From Coprinopsis marcescibilis (lineage: Eukaryota; Basidiomycota; Agaricomycetes; Agaricales; Psathyrellaceae), in NCBI GenBank assembly GCA_004369085.1, contig ML210194.1:130264-194263 (forward strand): a DNA stretch of 64,000 nucleotides, given 5' to 3'. Positions 1-12,059 of the stretch are shown in pieces. The first letter of the stretch is position 1, and each line of letters begins with the position of its first letter. The position numbers and the translations under genes are program-made. Under the pieces are notes generated by a model. It was not told where the DNA came from. It saw nothing but the letters and a program-made list of their open reading frames with translations, and searched no databases.

Positions 1-3000
1 AGGAGTCTGATAGCTCGCAGTATTTCAGTGCTGACAGTTGTAATACGTCAGTTCGATACAATCCAGCGTAAGTTCAATAAGAGTCTCCGGACAATATACG
101 AGCTGACTGGAGGATTTGCAGTATATCAGAAGGAAGGGAACGCTGAGAATGCACTTGAAAGTGTCACCATCAATGGAGGGACTGTGAATGCTGTTGGTCG
201 TGACAGCATCGTTCACAATAATTACATGTACTACACGATCCCGGTGAAACCCCCGTTACATGAGGGTGGTGAGCTGCAGCAGTTCGTTCAAGTCTTCCTG
301 GCAAACAATTAACGTTTTAACAACCAATAGATATCCGAGCAATTGCAAACTGGCTCACCGAACTCAACTACAAATTGATTCAGCAAGATACCTTCAGGAA
401 ACGTGCCCCAGACACCGTCAAATGGATACTTGAGAATCCACACGTCCTGAAATGGCTCAGAAATAGAGGAGGAGCTATTTGGGGAACAGGAATGCGTGCG
501 TACTCGACCTCCTGGCTTGTATTATCGATGACATAACTTAACGTTTCTGAATCAGCCGGTGCTGGAAAGACCGTTCTTTCGTAAGTGTCATCACACTTCT
601 GTCTTCAAATTCTTAGTAGCAGTTTTAGGTCTGTCGTCATCGACCACCTTCAAGAGCTCGCGCGGCTCCACGAAGACATTGTTGTGGTCTTTGCCTATTG
701 CCGCTACAGCGACGCGGTTTCGGTTCGCGATATCCTGGCCGCCATCCTTCGACAGCTGTTGGAGCGTCACCCGGCTGTACTCGACTTTGTGAAGCCAATG
801 TATGACTACCACAAATTGGATGGGACGTTTCCCACAGAAGAAGAGCTTCTCAGCCTTTTGCTGGAGATATCACGTTCGAACCTGTTCAGACTCAGCTTCT
901 ACGTTATCGATGCTTTGGATGAGGCCCCAAGGGACACGCAGATTGACGTACTCACCGCCCTGAGGTCTTTGGAAACCAACTTTTTCCTCACCTCCCGGCC
1001 ACTCGACTCGCTCAAGACACTAGTTCCGAACGCAATCTTCATCGATATCGCAGCTCAAGACGGAGATATAATTCTTCTTATCGACCAAAAGGTCAAGCGG
1101 ACGCCTGCGCTTCGTAGGCTGCTTCAGAATGATGAATGGAGATCAAAGGTAGTGGCGGAGATTTTGGAAAAGTCGTCTGGAATGTAAGATCTACATCTTC
1201 TCCCTATAGCCGAACTAACGATGTTTCCCGACTAATAGGTTTCTTCTAGCATCACTCCAGCTTGACATGCTGCGAGAATGTTTAAGCATTCAAGATCTCC
1301 GAGAAGCTCTGGATAGCCTTCCAAGTGGCGTCGACGATATGTACGCCGCAACCTTGGAGCGGTTGGACAAGCAACCCAGAGCAGAGCTGGCGAGACGGAC
1401 ACTCGCTTGGGTCAGTTATGCGTATAGATCGCTGAAGATTGAGGAACTCCAGCGCGCTGTCGCGGTTCATCCAGAGACTCACGAATACGATTCGGAAAGG
1501 CTTGTGGACGGCGAGTCTTTGGTCTCCCTTTGCTGTGGGCTACTTGTCGTTGATTCCAGGAGTATGCTGGTTCGGCTCATTCGTACGTCCTTGTCACATT
1601 GATCGCTGTTGAGCATGACTCTGAGTTCTCAGTACAAAAACTATACCGCACGAACTTACCTGCGAAGTAAGCTCGCAGAGGACTCGAAGGATCCCAATGG
1701 ACTGTTGGCTCTGACATGCATTGCCTACATCCGGCAGCTGGACAACTCACACACGAATGCGTTGGTCTACCATCAGCCTTATACGTCGAATCCCGACGAA
1801 AGATTCCAGAGCTACTGTCGGTCATACTGGGCGAGACACGCAAGACAAAGTCATCACAATTATGAATCCATATCCTCATTCATCAAGAACTCTCACCGGT
1901 ATCTGCTCTCCGACCCAAAAGGGAAAGTGGACAGGCTTGGGCCGATTCATGTAGCTGCGACGTTCGACTTCGCTCAACTCGTCTCCGCAATGCTCGCCTC
2001 CCATGCCAGCAGCGTGAACGACAGGACCGAGCTGGGAGCTACTCCCTTGATCCTGGCATCAAGGTACGGGAACGAAGAGGTTGTCAAAGTTTTGCTTGAT
2101 GTGGAGGGCACCGATGTGAATGCGGCGGATGGAAATGGAGTGACTGCGCTGATGGAAGCATCAAGGGACATGCGCTACAAGGAATCGTTTGCCCTCACGC
2201 GCGGGAGCCAGGAGGCATCCAACCACCCGACACACCTCGGAGTGGTTAAGGCTCTGTTGGAGGCCAACGGCGCTGATCTCAACCTGAAGGATGTGGATGG
2301 CAGAACCGCTCTCATGCATGCCGCAATGTTCGATCAGGGGGATGTTATCGAACTTTTACTTCAAGCCGGCGGTATCGACGTCACTGATATGGACTCGAGG
2401 GGATCTACAGCTCTCATGTTTGCCGCCAGTAAGCCCAAGGCTCTCAAGGCATTCGCTCAGTTCGGAGGAGAGATTAATCCCAACGACCTCTACAATGGGC
2501 AGACGCTCCTGATTATGGCAGTTAAGAGTGGAGTTGTAGAACCTGTCAATGCGCTCTTGGCACTCCAGTCTATCGACGTAAACGTGGGGGACTGGGAAGG
2601 GAAAACGGCGCTTTTGCATGCAATATCGCATGGCAACGTTGTGATGGTTAAAGCTCTTTTGGCGACCAAGGGCCTGGACGTGAATGTCGCGGATGTGTAC
2701 GGGGAGACAGCCCTCATACGAGCATCTACCCTGGGGGATCTGCAAGTGGTGAAGGCGCTGTTAAATATCAAAGGCCTCAACATCAATGCGGCGAACAGAG
2801 ACGGTAAAATGGCCTTAATCAAGGCATCGGCCTTTGGTCATCTGGAGGTGGTGGAGAAATTGTTGGGCGACCCTGGTATCGATGTCAACGCCTTTTCCAA
2901 CGACAACCGCACAGCGTTAATGATAGCAGCTATCTACGGTTATGCCGGGACCGTCAGGGCTCTACTCAAGTCCAAGAGTATCGCGGTAAACGCTTCCAAG

Positions 3001-3309
3001 GGCGATAAGAAGACGGCGCTAATCCTAGCAGCCTTGTATTGTCGGAAGGAGGTAGTCGGCCTTTTGCTGTCATTTGCAGAAATCGATATCAACTCTGCTG
3101 ACTCCGATGGAAGGACCGCGCTGATGCATGCCTCGAGGAAGGGCTACGAAGAGATCGTGGAGCTCCTGTTAGAGGTCGCAGGGGTGGACATTGAAGTCCG
3201 GGACTTTAGAAAGAGGACGGCACTTTCCTTAGCTTCTGATCAGCGCCATCGTCGGGTAGTAGGACTTCTCAAAGCTGCGAAGCTACGTACAGTAGCTACA
3301 CGAGGTTAA
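1..3309 (+). CDS. NACHT-ankyrin NLR (STAND) protein, 5'-truncated by window edge
   Basis: Putative intracellular immune/allorecognition NTPase. Supported exons are about 1-268, 331-495, 556-580, 629-1183, 1239-1582 and 1679-3309; the fifth intron is ambiguous. The first visible exon has no ATG in frame, so the start lies upstream. In order: a Gly-rich motif (TINGGTVNAVGRDSIV, nt 166-213), a pre-NACHT helix region, Walker A GMPGAGKTVLS assembled across two introns (nt 493-580), Walker B FYVIDALDEAP (about nt 898-930), sensor FFLTSRPL, winged-helix region, then about 13 ankyrin repeats of the form DxxGxTALxxAxxxGxxxVVxxLL. Domain order and intron positions match the paralogue at 53981-57253. 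Oddity: the splice acceptor used by the paralogue is AA here (1638-1639). An acceptor ending at 1678 keeps frame but drops about 13 residues; the AG at 1632 leads to a stop at 1668. Functional or decaying status is open. Confidence 0.85.
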
Positions 3310-3592
3310 GGGCTTAATAAAGAAGTGGCTAACTCTCTGGTTATTTGTACATACACTTGCGCATTGCGCCGGAACGTTGACTGTACCACAAGGACTCTGT
3401 ACTGAGCGTACGAACGGTTCGAGAGGTAGAAAGGAAGAAATGTACAATATATGTATGAAGGTTTTCAAGTTTCTGTACAAGGAACGTAGTTGAAAATGAG
3501 TGAAATATAAAAATGAAGGTAAAGGCCAAATAAGCGACTGCCAGTTAATTGGCGGACGGCTCCGCGTGTGAAAACATCCAAAGATGCATCAA

Positions 3593-4396
3593 CTACAAGA
3601 GGGCACTAATCAGTGTAACTGCACCAATGGCAACCGACATTCCTCCCCAAACAGCGACGCCAGTAGCGCCGCTGGTGTCTTTAACCTGGCCAAGGGCAGC
3701 GTCTTCCCCGACGGTACCGCTAACGACGGCAGTACTGGTGCTAGCGGCAGTCGGCCAAGCCCTGGTCTCATGAACGGTGACCGTGGGGAGAGCTGCGCAG
3801 GACTTGGGGGCCTTGCTGTATGACTTGCCAGCCTTGGGTGGGTACGGGGGCTTGCCATAAGCGCTCGAGGTAATATCAGGGTGTGGAGCCTTCTCTGTGA
3901 TCGTGATGGGTCCTGATGTCGAGGAAATGGTAATCACAGGACCTGAGGAAGAGTCGGTGATGGTAATGCCACTGCCGGAGCTTTCAGTTTCCGAGATTAT
4001 GATAAAGCTTGGGGTGCCAGAAGGAAGGTCCAAAAACCCAGAGGGTGGGTTGTAGGGTCCGGGGGCGGTGTAGCGCTTGTCCAATGCTAGGGCGGAGGAG
4101 ATGATTTGGGTTGGTTGGGCGCTTCCGAGTACACTTGAATCAGTGACTACACCCTCGTAGGTTATGTCCGTCACGGTTACGGTGCCGGTAGGGCATCCAG
4201 CAAGAGGAGGCGTAGAAGAGGTGATGATTCTGCTCAAATCATGTCAGATAGCCACATAGAGGTACGGTGACAGAAGTACGCACGGGGCCGTAATGGTAGG
4301 CACAACCTTGGTAGCTTTGTCCCAGTTCTCCCTGATATTCAACGCAGACACCTGGACAAGGAAAGGAATGACAGCGACGAGGTAGAGGCAAACCAT
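3593..4396 (-). CDS. Small secreted, Ser/Thr-rich, probably GPI-anchored protein
   Basis: Two exons (4284-4396 and 3593-4229, intron 54 nt) join to 750 nt, 249 residues. The ATG at 4396 was chosen because it opens a signal peptide (MVCLYLVAVIPFLVQVSA); the longer upstream frame has no role. The mature part is rich in Ser, Thr, Pro and Val/Ile, with repeated ITITDSSSGP / ITISSTSGP / ITITEK strings. A Lys/Pro patch with KAPKSC follows. The C-terminus is a hydrophobic stretch (VAVWGGMSVAIGAVTLISAL), as in GPI-anchored or membrane-tethered wall proteins. No enzyme domain was recognised. It is convergent with the upstream NLR; the two stop codons are 284 nt apart. A surface or wall role is inferred only from composition and topology. 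Confidence 0.75.
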
Positions 4397-5950
4397 TGTC
4401 TGAAGAGGCTGGAAATGATCTAGAGCTGACTCTGTCTTCTTTTGCTTGATCAAACAGTTGTTATATAGTATATTCCGACGATTAGTGATGAATGATGTCC
4501 GAGCATCAGATATTTCCAGGGGTTGTACCTATCTGAATCATACACCGAGCGCTCCTCTCTAAATAGGTTTCAAGGGCATCTTTGGCCGACGTGTGTACCC
4601 GTTTAAAAATGGCGGTAGACCGCCTCACCTTTACTGATGGCCCTTATTCTTTGAGTCCGTGTCTGACATACATTTCACTCAACTAACTAGCCAACCACCC
4701 AACCTACATTGGGCCCCTTGTGTGCTGGCCATACTAGGCCAACGAATGACTGTGCTACTGTAGCGTCACGTAATACGGGGAGGGGGAGGCACCACGTACA
4801 ACATGCTAGCTCTCACATCTGTAACATGGCATTTTTATATCAAAGGTTTTGAGGCAAGAATGATACACTGTCATTGTGGGCGGGCGAGATCTATTGCAAC
4901 CTCCCCCCGCAAAGCGGGGAAACCGCAAGGTCTAACAGAATACAATTGGATAAATCGTGGAAGGTTCGCGATACCCACTCGGACTCGTGATGTCAAAGTT
5001 GATTAAGACTGAGGATCTCATGCGATGACTGAGAATTGAATCCCCGAGGCGCCTGCCGCCTAGAGACCATAGGCTGTGCCTGCCGCCTGTCATTACTTGA
5101 GCATCCCTATTTCCATTGTGCGTCTCGCGGGAAAGCCAAGGATTAAGCGCCCGAAATTAGACTCGGTCAAAATACTCACTGGCAGTTATATTCACCCACC
5201 TGTCACGACTTACCTATAGCTTGAGCCTTAAGGTGGCAATAGTGCGCAGTCCATATCTCTACCCCTGGAGGCGCATACCATCGTGTCACTGTCGACGTCG
5301 GCAGCCGTGCTCCAAGCAAAATGCGACTGAACAGTGAATATATATATATAGGATTAGGGGCGCTATGGCGTGTACTGGCGCTCGAATCCTGATGTTTGAT
5401 ATCCAGGTCTGAGATCTGACACCTGAAGGCGCTTCCTGAACGTTGAACATTGTAGTAGATGCGAAATCACAACGGGAGTGATCTAGTATAATCTAATCTA
5501 ATCTGCTTCTGTGATGAGAAGCAGAAGCACGGGGCTCGTTCAAGTTGTCGATCCCAACACAGGGTAGCGTGGCTGGTCGTTCTACAACTTCAATTTGAAG
5601 GCGTGTCCCTCTCCTTCTGTACCTGTCCCATAACATGTTGGTCTCTTGTACACGTTTCTTACTTCCTTGCGCTTATGGATATTGATTCTCAGGTAAAACA
5701 ACAAGGACCATATCAGTCGACCTGCCATTGGTCTCTTCATACCTTCTCCAACCAAGTCTTAAGGCCGCAAATGCGTCACACTCTCATGCCAACGAAGCGA
5801 GGCAACACTCGTGAATGATTGCATTTTGAGACAGGAATAGGTGTCGGTTTGAGTGCGGGTTCAGCACGACGATTCTTCGGGGAATTCAAGCTGGTATAAG
5901 TGGGTTGGAGAATGCGACTTCAGACAAGCTAGCAACACCACGATAATCAA
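4397..5950. other. Intergenic, no gene recognised
   Basis: About 1.55 kb between divergent genes. It contains a short (TA)n run near 5338-5350 and two copies of the 11-mer GCCTGCCGCCT near 5051 and 5080. Frames are short and lack family motifs. Confidence 0.5.
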
Positions 5951-7314
5951 ATGAAGATCGCCCTCACCCTCGCATCGTTCAGTGCTTTGCTCTCGACTGG
6001 AACTGCCCATTCGATCTTTCAGGTGGGATCTCTCTTGCAACGCGGTACTCTCAGGGTTCTGAATGACGAAACAGGAACTCCATGTCAACGGCGTTACGCA
6101 GGGGCACGCGGTGGGTATTCGTGTACCGAAAAACAACTACGTACGTGGCAGTACTGTTGTCTCTTGTCTTTGAAATGGTGACACGAATATCGCAAAGCCT
6201 GTGGAGGATGTCAACTCGAAGGACATAATCTGTCATGGAAAGTGGGGCTTTCGACTACCCATTTCGGATAAGATTGTCAAGGTACCAGCCGGAGCCAACG
6301 TTACTGCCGAATGGCATTCCTACCTTCCGGGCGACCAGTACACCCTCCTCGACCCTATCGCTCTCAATCACAAAGGGCCAATAGTGGCGTATTTGTGGGT
6401 ATCACAAATCGTTACGTCAAAGCTTTGGCTCATTGGCTGATTCGATTTGTTCAGGGCGAAAGTCTCGGACGCTGCACAGAGTAATGTGGAGGGTTTGAAA
6501 TGGTTCAAGATCTACGAGGATGGTCTCGACCGCAACAAAGTATGGGCGACGGAGAAGTTCATTCAGGCCAAGGGCATGGTTGGCTTCAGACTTCCAAAGT
6601 GCATCGAACCTGGACAGTATCTGCTTCGCGTGGAGATCATAGGTGCGCTCTGGTATCAAGATTACTTCAGCTCACGTTGAGGAGAGCATTGTAGCACTCC
6701 ATCTGGCCCACAGAAATGCAGGATCGCAGCACTTCGTGCGTCAAGTCATTTCATACCTTAATAGTCGCCTTCCTGACCAGTTCTCCAGTTGTCGTGTGCG
6801 CAACTCGAGATTACGGGGGGAGGAAGTGTAAAACCGGCTGCTCTCGCCAACTTCCCTGGGGCGTACAATAGTGAGTGATTCATTATAATCCATTATATAT
6901 GATCACAGTCTCATCGATCGCCAAATCCACCGTCTAGACGCTGATAGAAGTCTCAAACTCTGGGTTCCCAGCGAAGTTGGAGCATATCCACTTCCAAACG
7001 ACTTTGTATACCATATTCCAGGACCGCCGGTTCTAGATTGCGACAATCTAAGCACAAATACACCCTGGACGCCCACAGTCATTCCGGCAAGCGACGTTAT
7101 TCAGAAAGGAGGACAGTGTGGTGGAAGACTGTGCGTTACGTTGACCTCGCCCTCTCAACGCAGAAGCTCACTGTATTGTTTAGCTATGGTGGGCCAACCA
7201 AGTGCGAAACGCCCTCAAAATGCGTTAAAAGGGACGATGAGGTAGGTGTTCTATGCTGCGTAGTAAAGATTATTGAATTTATTGACTGCTTCATAGCTGA
7301 GCCTATGCGTCTAG
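5951..7314 (+). CDS. AA9 lytic polysaccharide monooxygenase with C-terminal CBM1-like module
   Basis: Copper enzyme that oxidatively cleaves cellulose or related glucans; secreted. Nine exons: 5951-6022, 6075-6140, 6198-6394, 6455-6642, 6695-6735, 6789-6870, 6938-7130, 7184-7241, 7297-7314; total 915 nt, 304 residues, all phases agree. A signal peptide ends in GTA before His1 (HSIFQELHVNG), the first copper-brace ligand. The second His is in LNHKGPIVAYLAKV. The conserved LH and Gln are in IALHLAHRNAGSQHFLSCAQ, but the usual axial Tyr (Q-x-Y) reads Phe. Core C-terminus is YHIPGPPVLDC. A Cys pattern follows (GGQCGGRLYGGPTKC, then two more Cys), matching CBM1, although the aromatic positions that bind cellulose in fungal CBM1 are not aromatic here. 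It ends in ELSLCV. Alternative splicing around the last two introns cannot be excluded. Confidence 0.92.
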
Positions 7315-8320
7315 TATTAGTAGATATACCTCGGTCATTCTGCGCGTCTGACGCATATACTGGAGACCATCCTCAGACTACACCTGTATATCAACCGCAA
7401 TTCCATTTGTTCTGCGCAAGACGCGTCAGTTGAAATAGGGGCGCGTCCTAATCGAGCGGCATGTTGGCCCTGTTCCCTTGGCGCCTGCTATACTCTTGAC
7501 CAACATTTCTTCCTGCCGCACGAGACGCAGCTCACAGTCCAGTCTTCCAAAATTCACTGTTCAGGGTGTTTATTTCTTTCTCTATGCTCAGTTGGAACCT
7601 CTTACCTTCGGGGACTGAGAAAAACAACCATTTTCCCGACAAACCAACGACCAACGACGAACAGGATAAAGTGGCCTAGTGTAAGTTCGAATCTGTTTTA
7701 ACCGTCTCTTCGACCCTGTCCTCTAGCATTAATTGAAAAATACATTTGCAACAGCTTATTGCTTGAAATCGTACATCAGTGTTAATTGGAATTTGGAAAC
7801 GAAATCCGACAGCCCGCCGCGGTGGATGTTCAATACCTAAATGCCCACGTCTGCTCGAAGAATAGGCTTCAAAAAGAATGTATATGGAAAATCTCTGGCC
7901 GTCAGAGTGCATACCTCGTCCGCATATGTACTCTTCTTTGGCAGGGCAGGAGATTGAGCGATAGGCCGTAGGGTTAGGGTTTGGATGATAGCGTCGTTGG
8001 TTGCGGCGCAGATTCCAGAACCCAACTCTTCATCTAGGTATTCAAAGCATTCTTGCTGTCAATCGTGCTCTTCGATCTCGACTTGTCTTGGATGGGCCGC
8101 AATCCGGTATGAGCCTTTGGCACGATGCTTCACAAGGTATTCGACAGGTTTAAATGGGGGACCTCTTTGTTGAAATATCTTTCCTATAGGCGTGGAAGAA
8201 ACTGCATAACTCATCCAAGAAAGTCTCCGACAGAAAGGACGGTGGCCAGATAGCTGAAGGAAAGAGTCTGTAAACCCTTTTCTGCATTGTTATGGGCTGT
8301 GAGGCGTGACTGATACCCAG
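7315..8320. other. Intergenic and probable 5' region of the NACHT-TPR gene
   Basis: No complete gene. A telomere-like GTAGGGTTAGGGTTTGG lies at about 7967-7983. First exon(s) of the downstream NLR probably lie between about 8120 and 8320 (a candidate start MLHKVFD is near 8130), but I could not fix a consistent frame. Confidence 0.45.
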
Positions 8321-11300
8321 GATAGATTTCGTCAGCGCCTTTGGAGATGCTAGGAATATCTCGCTGCAAGATGTGCAGATGACTGTCGTCGGCGGAAACC
8401 TCTATCATACCGACAATTCAAGAACGACAATATATCAACAGGCCCCGTTACATTCAGGTACGAGCCGTACGATGATTTCCAGAGTGTGCTTTGCTCATCG
8501 GTTGCCACAGAGTCTTACGATGCTCTTCAGAATCTTCCAAAGCCTAGAGGCTGCTCATGGGACCCTTCAGCATGCTGTCTTCCTGGCACGCGAAGCCAAC
8601 CCCTCAACGAGGTCTTTTCCTGGATCAACGGTGGCCCTGGCGATTCAGGCGAGGTCTTGGTCGTTGCCGCTGGAGCGGGAAGCGGGAAGACGGCTCTGGC
8701 CCACAGCGTCTGCCAGACAGCGCACAAAAGCGGACAGCTGGTGGCCTGCTTCTTCTTCAACCAAATGAACGATCAATCCACGGCAACCAATGCCATCGCA
8801 TCGACCATTCGAGGGCTCTGTCACGTCAACGACCAAGTAAAACGCAAAATTGGGGAGCTGCTTGAGCAAGATGAAACATTATCATCGGCATCCCCAACGC
8901 GTCAGTTCCAAGAGCTGATTCTTCCCATCTGTCAACTTCTTCCTTCGGGGCGCCCGTTAGTCATCGTTTTCGATGCCCTCGATGAAGGGTACCACGTCGG
9001 CCTGCTGAAGATTTTTCGGGACTGTGTCACTCTCCTCCCACCCACCTTCCGAATAGTTGCTACCACTCGCCCGGAAGACCAAATCATGCAATATCTGGAG
9101 AAACCACGCCACATAAAACGACTTTCCTGTCCTCTCACCGGAATCTCTAGTTATAAAGATATGGAGAAGTACATCCGAGTCCGCCTTTCAGAAAGCTCTT
9201 ACGGCAGGTTGATCAACGCACAATTGGTGGGGGATTTGGCCGCAAAAACGGAGGGAGTGTTCCTGTGGGGTATGACGGTCATGAATCACCTTGAGCAATC
9301 CTTCGATCCAGTATCCGAGCTTCAAAACATCATTGCCGGCAGGAGCGATCACTGGTTGCAGGACGAAGATGCGACACAAAAGCTGGACGATCTATACTCC
9401 CGGGTTTTATCGAAACACAAATGGACCGATTCCAAGTTTGTCAACACATACCAAACCGTCATTGGGGCAGTAGTCGCGCTGAAAGAATCGCTGTCCCCGG
9501 TCACGCTTGCATCACTTCTTGCACCTCAGAGCATCACCATGTCCGACATTAATCGACTTCTGTCCCTTTTGCGACCCTTGCTTCACTCGTTCGACGCCGA
9601 CAACGTTGAACAACCAATTCGCCTTCTGCATCTTTCCGTACAAGAGTTTCTCATCAAACGTGCACCAGACCCCTATCGGCTCGATCTTCAAAGAAACCAA
9701 GTATCCTTGTCACGCCTTGCCCTGCTCATCATTCAAAAAGAAGTCAACCCCACCAGCATCTCCATCCTAGGATACACAAGCGGGGACTGGGATGCATACC
9801 ATGTTCCACGGATCCCGGAACTCAAAACAAACGCCATATCCGATGCTCTCCGGTATTCGGCTCGATTTCTAGTCGAACATACTGTTGCAAATTCATCGAT
9901 AGTCGTTGACGCGTCCCACATTGCGCTACTTCAGGACGTCATTTTTTCCGACCCCCTTCCAATCCTCGAGTTAACGGCATCTATGGGGTCAGTGATCGAC
10001 ATTGGTTCGCTGGCGAGGTGGCTACTGCGTGGTGGTGTCAAGGGAGAGTTATACATGGAGAAGATGGCTCAATCCTTCTATCCAATGTCGGCGTGCCTGG
10101 AGAATCGGCAACGATACGTAGAAGCGCACGCCCTCAGCCATGAAGCCGTTTCAATATATCGACAACTTATCGCCGATAACCCAAATCCTCACCTTGAACA
10201 GAAGCTGGCAGAATCATTGCGTGTCCTGTCGTTCTCGCTGTATCGACTCCGGCGACACGAAGAGAGTGTGGAAAGTGGTCAAGAAGGGGTAGAGGTTTCC
10301 CGCCGTCTGGCAACCGCGGACCCAACATTCGAGCCTTTGCTCGCTCGGTCTCTCAACGCGTTGGGGTCGGTGTTCTTCATGATGGGCCGATTCGACGACA
10401 GCCTCCATATCCACGACCAAAGCCTGGCTATCCGGCGTCGATTGGCATCCAGCAATCCATCCGAATGTCAACCCGTCCTAGCCTCCTCCCTCTACAGCTA
10501 TGCTGCTGGATTGGCGATGCTGGGTCGATACGCTGCAGCTCTCGAGATTATCCAGGAGGCTGCAGATATTTGGGGTCAACTTGTAAAAAAGGACCCCGCT
10601 GCGTTTGAGCCGGAACTCGCCAGTACCCTTCAAGACCAAGTGTCCATCCTTGCCAACCTCGGGCGGGAGGAAGAGCTGGCTGAAGCAGGTCAGGAGGCGG
10701 CTCAACTCTTCGAAAGGCTTGCAGCCTCCGACCCTGACATGTTCGAGGCTGACCTTGGATCCTTTCTACACGATTTTGCAATGGCCCTGGCGCATGTGGG
10801 AAACACCCAGCGGGCTGTGGACACTGGTCAAAAAGCTGTCGCCATCCGTCGTCGGCTCGCCGAATCGCCCGATAAGGAAGGAGTGGAGGAACGACGGGTC
10901 GATCTTGGGCATACGCTACATAACCTCTCATGCGACCTCAACGAGCTGAAGCGCTATTTCGAGGCTTTGGATCTTGCATTGGAATCCGTCCAGGTTCGGA
11001 GGGGGTTGGTGGAAAAGCATCCAGAGCTGTTGGAATATGAGTTGGATTTGGCGTGGTCGTTGTACAACTCTGCGGACCTCTACCGAAAGCTTAGGAAATG
11101 GGACGACGCTCTGAAAACCGGGCAGGAAGCTATCGACATTCGGTCCAGGGTTGCGCCTAACGATCCTGGGGCTTTTGAGAGGGATGTGGCGCAGCTATTT
11201 CACGATATATCACACGATTTTGGACGCGAGTGTCAGTATGAGGACGCTCTCGACGCCAGCAAGAAAGCTACGGACATCTGTTTTAGACTTGTTGATCTTG

Positions 11301-11458
11301 ACGGATTCGACATTCGGCCTCTCCTTTCGCAATCGCTTGGAGCTTCTGCTTCCTATTACTCCTCTCTTCAGCTCCACGATGATGCACTGCGTGCTACGCA
11401 AGAAGCAGTGCAGGTCCTCTCCCCCTCGGCACAGGAAATCCCTGGTACTAGCGATTAG
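8321..11458 (+). CDS. NACHT-TPR NLR (STAND) protein; 5' exon(s) unresolved
   Basis: Signal-transducing NTPase of the fungal NLR type. Exon 8321-8457 joins 8511-11458 across a 53 nt intron; the acceptor before 8321 is a reasonable AG, but the initiator ATG was not determined. The upstream exon carries a Gly-rich motif (MTVVGGNLYHTDNS). The NACHT module has Walker A AAGAGSGKTALAHSV (about nt 8669-8713), Walker B RPLVIVFDALDEG and a sensor RIVATTRPED. It continues through the helical and winged-helix part, with the typical LLHLSVQEFLI segment. From about nt 10040 to 11430 the protein is built of TPR-type helix pairs of about 42-50 residues, e.g. GQEGVEVSRRLATADP, as in NACHT-TPR fungal NLRs. TPRs presumably replace ankyrin repeats as ligand or partner sensor. 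About 0.6 kb downstream, same strand, is a P450. Confidence 0.88.
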
Positions 11459-12059
11459 GCTTTCCTAACACTTGGACAAGAAGTAATATATGGAAGTCGC
11501 AGCCAGCCCTATATGTAGATGCCCGAGAACGGATGACCTCGAAGTACTGTATGCGGATAGAAATCTTAGGGTAAGCATCCTGATTGTTCAACTGGCAGTG
11601 TGTCTTTAACCGGATCGATAGGTAGAATTCCCGTTATATGCTTACACTCTCAATCCTGTACAATCGATGCTGAAATCAACATAATTGCTGCATTGATGCG
11701 GGGGGCTTGGTGCCACAATCATTTGAAGCTTGCCCTCTAGTTCCGTTAATAGCGGTTGGGCAAGATGTGTTCTTTCCTGGGAGCCCGACTGTATCGCACT
11801 GATATCCATACTCATGAAATTGTGCTTACGCAGTGAGACCATATGTACGTACTCTTTTCGGATGTCTTCCATGCTAAACAATATCTAGCACAATAGTTAA
11901 CACATCTGCATGGCATCCGACATCGGCAAGTGCACCTTTAATTCCGGGCCAGTGCGTTGATAAAACCCCCAGGCGTGCATTTGTAAAGTTGCCGTCCAGG
12001 CTTGCAACAAGCGTACAGGTTAAAAGCTGATTTGTGCCCCAACTTTATGCCCATTCAAC
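11459..12059. other. Intergenic, no gene recognised
   Basis: Holds the 3' region of the NLR and the promoter of the P450. A minus-strand frame at 11642-11881 has no recognisable motif and is probably chance. Confidence 0.5.
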
